A stretch of 64,000 nucleotides of DNA from Glandiceps talaboti (taxonomy: Eukaryota > Hemichordata > Enteropneusta > Spengelidae): positions 13,716,694 through 13,780,693 of the forward strand of contig NC_135552.1 in NCBI RefSeq assembly GCF_964340395.1, read 5' to 3'. Below the pieces are notes generated by a model that saw nothing but the letters and a program-made list of their open reading frames with translations, did no database searches and was not told the origin of the DNA. This document shows, one piece after another, positions 59,099 through 64,000 of this stretch; the stretch's first letter is position 1; each line of letters starts with the position of its first letter. The translations under genes and the position numbers were made by a program.

Positions 59099-60956
59099 GT
59101 CTGTCTGTTGGTTCACCCACCCTATAATGGTCTGTCACTATGTATGTGTTACTGGTAGTCTGACTGATGGTCTTCATGACTCTGTCCATCCATTTGTCTG
59201 TTTGTCTGAATTGTCTTATTTAAGCATAGACAATGGAGTAGAAATCCCCTCACTGTCTATTCACATGTCATTTTCCACCAATATTTTATTCTTAATTCAT
59301 GTGTTTATATCTCAGATCAGGTTGTATCTCTACATGTATCTCAATCTGTGTTTAGGTACCTCCTTCTCCCCCCCCCCCCCCAGCCCATTTTCTCTCTTGA
59401 ATTCTCGTACAACACCAAATGCATATATATCCACTAAATCAAATGTTACATTTTGTTTATCAGTTTGGTGCACTTCATCCAATGGTACTTAGAATCAACT
59501 CCGCCCTACCAACACAGTAAAGTAGAACAATTCCTGTCAAAACCAAGATGGCCAAACCCTGATAAGCATCCGACAAATTCAGGTTGGCCGTATATGCACC
59601 TCTTTTAGCCATTCCTAACATGGCAACAAGTGATTTTAACACCTTCAAAATTTGACAATCGGAAACGAGTTCAATCTAATGTACCCTGACCTTTTATCTT
59701 TGATATGAATGGAATTTTGGAATGATAGGTTTATTGGATGGGAAAATTGTCAGGTGTGTCTCAGGAGACTCGAAAAAGGAAGCAAATTCTGTGAAATTTA
59801 GTGTTAGCTTGAGATTGTAAAAGTAGCTGAAATATTGCTTTAAATCATGATAAGTGACTTATCCAAATAGTTTCTCCATTTTGTGTCTGTACACGTCTGA
59901 CATAGTTTATCATAGTTTACAATCAGTAGTCAGTCAGCCAATATCAACGAGATATAATCAAACTGATAACACGCTAGGACTTTGTAGTATAGAAAAATGA
60001 GGTGGTTATAAAAAAAAAAACCCACACCATGATAAAACCCAAATTTGTTGATACAAACCACGCATGAACCATTCTACGTCTATGTTGAGTTTGTCCCTCT
60101 GGTGAGAATGCTCCCAAGTTGACTTTCAGCTGAAGATTTTCTCTTTAGCTTAAGTTAGGTCAGAGGTCATGACATGAGCAAACACACAATGGCTGCACCT
60201 GTTTCCATAACAACAACTTTTCAGGCAGCCATTTTGGAGTCAAGTGTGTCAGAGTTCCAGTATGGACTTTGAAAAGTTCCATGACCCCTATGTATCATCA
60301 ACTTTATATTTTCAATGATGTATTAAAGTAAATATATCTAGTTCTAGAGTTTCGAGAGATGATTGAATAATTTCTCAAGAATACCTATCAAATACATTAG
60401 TAGTAAGTCAGATACAAAAAATTGTTCATGTGTATCAAGATTATATTGACAGTGAAATGTGAGGCTCTGACAAAATATATGCAATTCGAAATATTATTGT
60501 TAGATGCAGTACATTAGGTTTGTGTACAAAAGTGTAAAATATTTACAGGAAACCCTTGATCCATAATCTCTTATGTAATTAATTTATTACATTTAAAAAA
60601 CAATAAACAATTGTGTAATAATGTTTGATAATCTCTTGATAATTAGACCTTTTAAAATTACAGAATTATACTCGATGTTTTTTTTAAACTTAGAAAGGAA
60701 TTTCACAGAGAAACAAATCCATGAAAACAATATTTCAAATTTACAAGTTGAAATATTTTTTCTGCAATATTGCTGTCATTTAATATTTTATTTATCTTTT
60801 TCTTCATGCAGGATATGCGAGGTTTGTCGTCGTCCATTCAACGATACTTCCTTCTCAAGGTACCCGAACGGCGTAATCACACACACGCAATGTGCCAGGA
60901 ATAAAGTTGTGTGTCCAATAACTGGAAAGGTATTCAGTACAAAGAAGAAATCATAG
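38369..60956 (+). CDS. TGFBRAP1: TGFBRAP1 / Vps3, CORVET endosomal tether subunit (22 exons, 862 aa)
   Basis: Rab5-side subunit of CORVET, which tethers early endosomes; human TGFBRAP1 has 860 aa. Exons: 38369-38443, 39276-39328, 40282-40375, 41523-41621, 41984-42013, 42438-42494, 43263-43367, 44133-44267, 44870-45030, 45520-45652, 46250-46345, 46807-46911, 47749-47940, 48610-48803, 49437-49505, 50591-50663, 51600-51734, 52393-52605, 53726-53886, 55431-55503, 56730-56920, 60812-60956. All phases agree. It starts MSIKAFELV; the N-terminal CNH (citron homology) domain, about 25-300, contains IECIECCG, LLEE and YVCALDDEFITVHS. Clathrin-type repeats and the Vps39-1 region follow (RIQQQAGFIEL, EVDTALLKLY, EKYHTHLAVLYL). 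The C-terminal Vps39-2/zinc region has CEVCRRPF, RYPNGVITHTQC and CPITGK (about 817-852). Oddities: exon 12 ends in a GC donor (GAG|GCATGT), and repeats copy the exon-11 acceptor and exon-19 donor. Introns are 0.3-3.9 kb. Confidence 0.97.
40763..41270 (+). repeat. 32-bp minisatellite, 16 units, each with an inverted CCAAT box
   Basis: The unit is agtaagatgtgttctcattg followed by gttaaatagagc. Sixteen units are nearly identical; two degenerate ones lie just upstream (about 40603 and 40650). Each holds ATTGGTT (AACCAAT on the other strand). It lies in TGFBRAP1 intron 3. Confidence 0.95.
42271..42284 (+). promoter_or_regulatory. Candidate CTCF core site
   Basis: CCACTAGAGGGCAC fits the CTCF core consensus (CCASYAGRKGGCRS). 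It lies in TGFBRAP1 intron 5. Motif evidence only. Confidence 0.35.
42711..42793 (+). repeat. (AAAC)n and (GACA)n microsatellite
   Basis: AAAC units are followed by GACA units interrupted by ggacaaac, in TGFBRAP1 intron 6. Confidence 0.92.
43722..43868. mobile_element. Palindromic repeat family P2, copy 1 (about 147 bp)
   Basis: The left arm is gttattccccaatatttttc and the right arm gaaaaatattagagaataac, near-complements. Inner parts (ttcagccaaggaaaatac) are also partly complementary. A related inverted copy is at 50342-50476. It lies in TGFBRAP1 intron 7. Confidence 0.65.
45880..46249 (+). repeat. Minisatellite of about 35 bp copying the exon-11 splice acceptor
   Basis: About 10 units of (a/g)tgttactgttttcaga(c/t)acccaatctttgatac, 31-45 bp each. 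Each contains a good 3' splice site (ctgttttcag|a). The array ends at the real acceptor, ttctattttcag|atac, of TGFBRAP1 exon 11 (46250). The real acceptor is a diverged last unit. Confidence 0.93.
47073..47465. repeat. Inverted-repeat element with about 34-bp arms
   Basis: The left arm is agctaaaatgatgtcggctt... and the right arm ...aagcctacatcattttagct, complementary over about 34 bp with two mismatches. The span is about 390 bp in TGFBRAP1 intron 12. It could be a MITE; the outer ends are not certain. Confidence 0.6.
48390..48609 (+). repeat. 75-bp repeat, 3 units, each with a palindromic RFX X-box, ending at exon 14
   Basis: X-box cores are at 48398-48412 (GGTTGCTAGGCAACC), 48470-48488 and 48546-48564 (both ATGGTTGCCAGGCAACCAT). 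Between them lies a cacttcatctttt(c/a)c(t/a)accatca-type spacer. The array runs into the acceptor ggtaccag of TGFBRAP1 exon 14 (48610). Confidence 0.85.
49081..49335 (+). mobile_element. tRNA-derived SINE, copy 2 (plus orientation)
   Basis: The A-box region is tgactgagtgcttaa, and the B box at 49134-49144 is exactly GGTTCGAACCC, as in tRNAs. The body gagggatggccttcactgga matches the copy at 15780-16060. A short frame across both copies gives similar peptides only because the element is shared. It lies in TGFBRAP1 intron 14, just upstream of a (TTTG)n run. Confidence 0.85.
49391..49427 (+). repeat. (TTTG)n next to the exon-15 acceptor
   Basis: About nine TTTG units end 9 bp before the acceptor tttctattctag, contributing to its pyrimidine-rich tract. 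Confidence 0.93.
50342..50476. mobile_element. Palindromic repeat family P2, copy 2
   Basis: The left end is taatatttttcttca; the right end ttttccttggctgaacgaag is the complement of the inner arm of the copy at 43722-43868. It lies in TGFBRAP1 intron 15. Confidence 0.55.
51019..51315 (+). repeat. Dispersed repeat family D1, copy 1, beginning with a half palindromic element
   Basis: 51019-51050 holds the left half of the 70-100-bp palindromic family (cagtctgtaaggtac...). From about 51055 the sequence (ttggggtgcgttttctagcc, ggtctaaaatggggtctg, aaatcataattgccattaat) matches 58410-58640 in the same orientation. Both copies lie in TGFBRAP1 introns. Confidence 0.7.
53246..53640 (+). mobile_element. 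TA-flanked MITE, copy 3 (right end lost)
   Basis: The left end TA-aggcatgattgcacaatgtc and the interior match the copies at 4775 and 16895. The right inverted repeat is missing after gttcagcaatcgcattgac. It lies in TGFBRAP1 intron 18. Confidence 0.7.
53862..54846 (+). repeat. 38-bp minisatellite, about 26 units, copying the exon-19 splice donor
   Basis: The unit is tgtttac(t/c)tagatcca(a/g) followed by tggaagggtaagtattgttat. The first unit contains the end of TGFBRAP1 exon 19 (53886) and its donor GAAGG|GTAAGT. The next 25 repeat both. About 24 units keep GTAAGT or GTGAGT; two read GGATAAGT. Block patterns recur (compare 54181 and 54541), showing higher-order amplification. Confidence 0.97.
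57108..57955 (+). repeat. Intronic segmental duplication with degenerate repeats
   Basis: 57108-57245 and 57826-57955 are direct copies (aacagaacagtaca(t/c)t, cacagtgtctttc(a/g)tggggt, ttgtcactacat). Between them are degenerate atcacagtgtctttct-type units and a palindromic MITE. It lies in TGFBRAP1 intron 21. Confidence 0.65.
57665..57748. mobile_element. Palindromic MITE-like element, copy 5
   Basis: The left arm is tagactgtaagatgtgtcgc and the right arm cataccttacagacta; the core contains gagggcgccc. TCTCAGTCC occurs directly left of it and again shortly right, fitting a 9-bp duplication with extra bases. It lies in TGFBRAP1 intron 21. Confidence 0.7.
58410..58640 (+). repeat. Dispersed repeat family D1, copy 2
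   Basis: It shares ttggggtgtgttttctagcc, ggtctaaaatggggtctgat and aaatcataactgccactaat with the copy at 51019-51315, same orientation, roughly 75-80% alike by eye. It lies in TGFBRAP1 intron 21. Confidence 0.7.
59041..59109 (+). repeat. (CTGT)n tetranucleotide repeat
   Basis: About 16 CTGT units in TGFBRAP1 intron 21. Confidence 0.95.
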
Positions 60957-63900
60957 AAGCAAATGATACACTACTTGATTGTTGATAGTTGATTGAAAAT
61001 CCTCAGCTAGACACATTGTAAGCAGACTGCCCTCTATAGACAATGTAAAGAAATGTTTTCAGCCCTCGCCCGTTGAAGGAAACCGTATGAGTATTTTATT
61101 ATATCTGAAATATATGAACTGTTTGTTTTGTAGACTATTAGCATCAATTTATATTCAGACTGTTTTATTTTATTCCTGTTATGGTCAACATAAGCTGTGC
61201 ATGGAATTAAAAAATGAAGAAAAAAGTGTAATTTTCTTTAAGACATGGCTAAGCCTATCCAAGCAACTGTTGATGGATTTATGACCCTGCTATACCTGTT
61301 CTGTACATGTATCTTCATTGTCACCATGGCAACTAATGAGTTGGCCTACAACAAAAGTGGCATAATGAACACTTTTCTTTCTAAACTGTGTTTGTTCTGC
61401 TAGGTATTTTTAGAAACAATTATATGTTTTTTTTATGGCAGTACACATTATAAAATGTAAACGCCTTGTTTGTTTTCTATCATTTTCTGTCATCATATGT
61501 ATATATAATATATATATATACACTGATGTATACTGATACAGTCAAATGTTACCACATGTAGGACTTCCAGATATATGGTAGATATATATATAATGCTGTG
61601 CTACCTAAAAAGGGAACGATAGTGGCTGGTGCACACCCACTGTTTATGAAATTTTGTCAGATATGGAAAGCTGTCATTTCCCTTTTCCCTGGGGGTTGGG
61701 AGGTGGGCGGGGGATAATAGAAGTGGGTCAATTTATAGAAGTGAATTGTGAATTGAATGGATATCTGAGCAAGTAATCATGAATTCTGAGTAACTGAGAG
61801 ATAGTAGTGACATTGACCTTTGACCCATTGCTAGTCATTCATTGGCTAGTAATGATCTTTGACTCATTGCTAGTCAATTATTAGCAAATGGTGATTGACC
61901 TGTGACCCTGTACGAGCCCTCATTAATTCATTGGCCAAGTGAGAAAGGAGCAGAATCTTGTTTAAAATACACACCAGTATTTGATGCCAGGACAGTTCTG
62001 GTTTTTTTTCAGTGTTCAAGCAAGTTTTTGAAAAACAAATTTATTATACATGCATAATGTAATCAGCAAATAGTACAGAACTTGACCCAGAGAGTTGGTA
62101 ATCTGGCGGAACATACTAGCTAAACACAGAACAACATTGTCAGGCCAGACGACCAAGTCGCTGCTACACAGAACTGTACAGAGAAATGTGTTTGTTTGAT
62201 AACATTGATAAAATTATGATAGTATAAATTTTTTGCTGTTTTCTGAATATGGTGTATACACTTTGAACATGAATGTACATTTTAATATGCAGTTAGCTAT
62301 TTGACATGTTGAAACAAAAAGAAAGCATGTATATTGCATTGTCTAAAACATGTAGAATAGAACACATACAAGGGCCTTTCCCTACCAAACTACCCAGAGA
62401 TAGACTAGGTACTAGAAATGTATCTCATTTGAGTTATAATGTAGCTTTATGACTGCAAGAATGATTTATACAGCACTATTAAACTGTTCCATTCTGTATG
62501 AACTTAATCAGTATCACCCAACACACGACACCCACTCTCACCACAGATATACGTTGAAATATTTATGAAGAGATTTGTAAACTGATACCTTTGCTTTGGT
62601 TTTAACCTCGTCACAGTGACTACTTTCCAAAATCATTTGAAATACCAAATTCTAATTTTTCAGTAAATTTTGGGCCAGTTTTGATTTTCTTTTTGGACAG
62701 GAATTAAAGAAATAACCTTTGTTTTTAAATTGGTGCCAACATTTTGGCTGAAAAAGAGATATTTTCACAAATATGTCTGATTTTGATGAAGTAGAATATT
62801 TCTTGTGTGAAATTTAGTTTGGAACACATCTGTGCCTTCAAACACAAGAAATGAAGTGCAATTAAAGCACAGGCACTTGAATCAATCTGTATGATTTAAA
62901 CAAAAATGTATAGTACTATACTATACATTTTTTTAAATACCCAAAGTACCTGATGAGAAACAAAATCTAGTCTGCAGACGACACATACATAAGTTTGGTT
63001 TACTCCATTTGAGCAATGATATGGAACATGAAACTTTGCCCTTTTGCCCTCCCATAATAAACAGCTAGAACAATGAGGTCAAAGGTCAATGGTCTAGTCT
63101 ATCACAGACATAAATTCAGTGAAGTATATATTGTCTACAAAGTGAGTCTAAACAGTGAATGAATGATTGACTGATCTACTTTGTCAGTTTCATAGTTTTG
63201 AACAGATTTTTTTTTCTGCTGTTCGCATAATAATGTCATCATCTCTCTATATACGTACATATTTGTATTGTACGTTATCAGAAATTAATTTCACATATAA
63301 GAAAAAATGTTCATTGCATTACAATGTATTTTGGCTCATTTCTGTAAACAAACACGTTTGTTTGTTTGTTTGTTTGTTTTTTATTTCAGCACTAATGACT
63401 TCCTAGTATTGTGTATTAATTATGCAGAAAAATAAAACATACATCCCAAGTACTTGATTTCTCCAATGACATAATTTCGATAAGCCTGGAATCCATGCGG
63501 ATAAGGGATTTTAAATTTTGCTTTCCCATTTTGCGTTTGAAGGAAAAACAAAATTCAGAATCCTCGATAGCCTGGATTCTAGGCTATCATTCGATCAATA
63601 TCACTTGGCAGATTTTTTTATTAGTGTTTGTGTTTTTGACATGAGTCGACATCAATATCTGGTGATTCAAACAGTTTATACTGATTTATAGCCACACAGA
63701 AGGGCTTTCTCAAACATTGACATTTTTAGAATGATGTATTTCATGTTCAAATGACTTTCCAAGGCATGAAACTAGTTGATTTGTTTTAAAACTGATGTAT
63801 TGTTTGATTTATTTCCGTTTTCGATGACTTTCCAAACAGATTCCCCCCCCCCCAAAAAAAAACAAACAAACAAACTTATCATGAAATAAATCATTCAGTA

Positions 63901-64000
63901 CAATTATATCAACTTCAAAATTTCTTTTCGAGATAATTATCCCAATTTTTTTGAAACTGAAGTTTTCTTTGGCTCAATAGATTTCAAATTCTATTAAAAT
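60957..64000 (+). other. TGFBRAP1 3' UTR and downstream DNA
   Basis: No further coding exon is seen. A possible polyadenylation signal (AAATAAA) occurs near 63430, but the UTR end is not determined. It contains nuclear-receptor-like sites (TGACCTTTGACCC at 61814-61826; a perfect DR1 at 63075-63087), a (TTTG)n run at about 63356-63380 and a C/A homopolymer pair at about 63843-63861. Confidence 0.55.

Overview
The window is animal (metazoan) nuclear DNA. The genes are split by many GT-AG introns, the background is AT-rich, there are long microsatellites and minisatellites, a tRNA-derived SINE and several MITE families, and the proteins match bilaterian families. Strong similarity to vertebrate TGFBRAP1 and farnesyl diphosphate synthase, with moderate intron sizes and no vertebrate-type repeats, suggests a marine invertebrate (hemichordate, cephalochordate or lophotrochozoan). 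The phylum cannot be fixed from the sequence alone.

Layout. 1-1409 (+): last two exons of an unrecognised low-complexity protein. 7274-9667 (-): an 11-finger C2H2 zinc-finger protein with an intronless coding region. 13035-20428 (-): a nine-exon farnesyl diphosphate synthase (copy A), with a probable non-coding first exon near 22.24-22.46 kb. 25792-28402 (+): a four-exon Gfo/Idh/MocA-type NAD(P) oxidoreductase. 29324-36121 (-): a ten-exon FPP synthase paralogue (copy B) with an extra first exon that encodes a likely mitochondrial leader. 38369-60956 (+): a complete 22-exon TGFBRAP1/Vps3 gene (862 aa reconstructed). 60957-64000: 3' UTR or intergenic DNA.

The two FPP synthases share eight intron positions and phases and both keep all catalytic motifs, so they are a tandem duplication. 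They apparently split into a form without a leader (cytosolic) and a mitochondrial form, with the oxidoreductase lying between them on the opposite strand. TGFBRAP1 is the Rab5-side subunit of the CORVET endosomal tether and has no obvious functional link to them.

The most unusual structure is non-coding. Three minisatellites inside TGFBRAP1 abut exons, and two of them are tandem copies of the splice site itself: about 26 copies of the exon-19 donor and about 10 copies of the exon-11 acceptor. A third carries three palindromic RFX X-boxes just before exon 14. A 156-bp pure CT run is the polypyrimidine tract of an oxidoreductase intron. Several mobile-element families could be defined from internal copies: a 225-bp hAT-like MITE with perfect 8-bp target duplications, a 106-bp palindromic MITE with a perfect 8-bp duplication, a TA-flanked 440-bp MITE, a 70-100-bp palindromic family and a tRNA-derived SINE.
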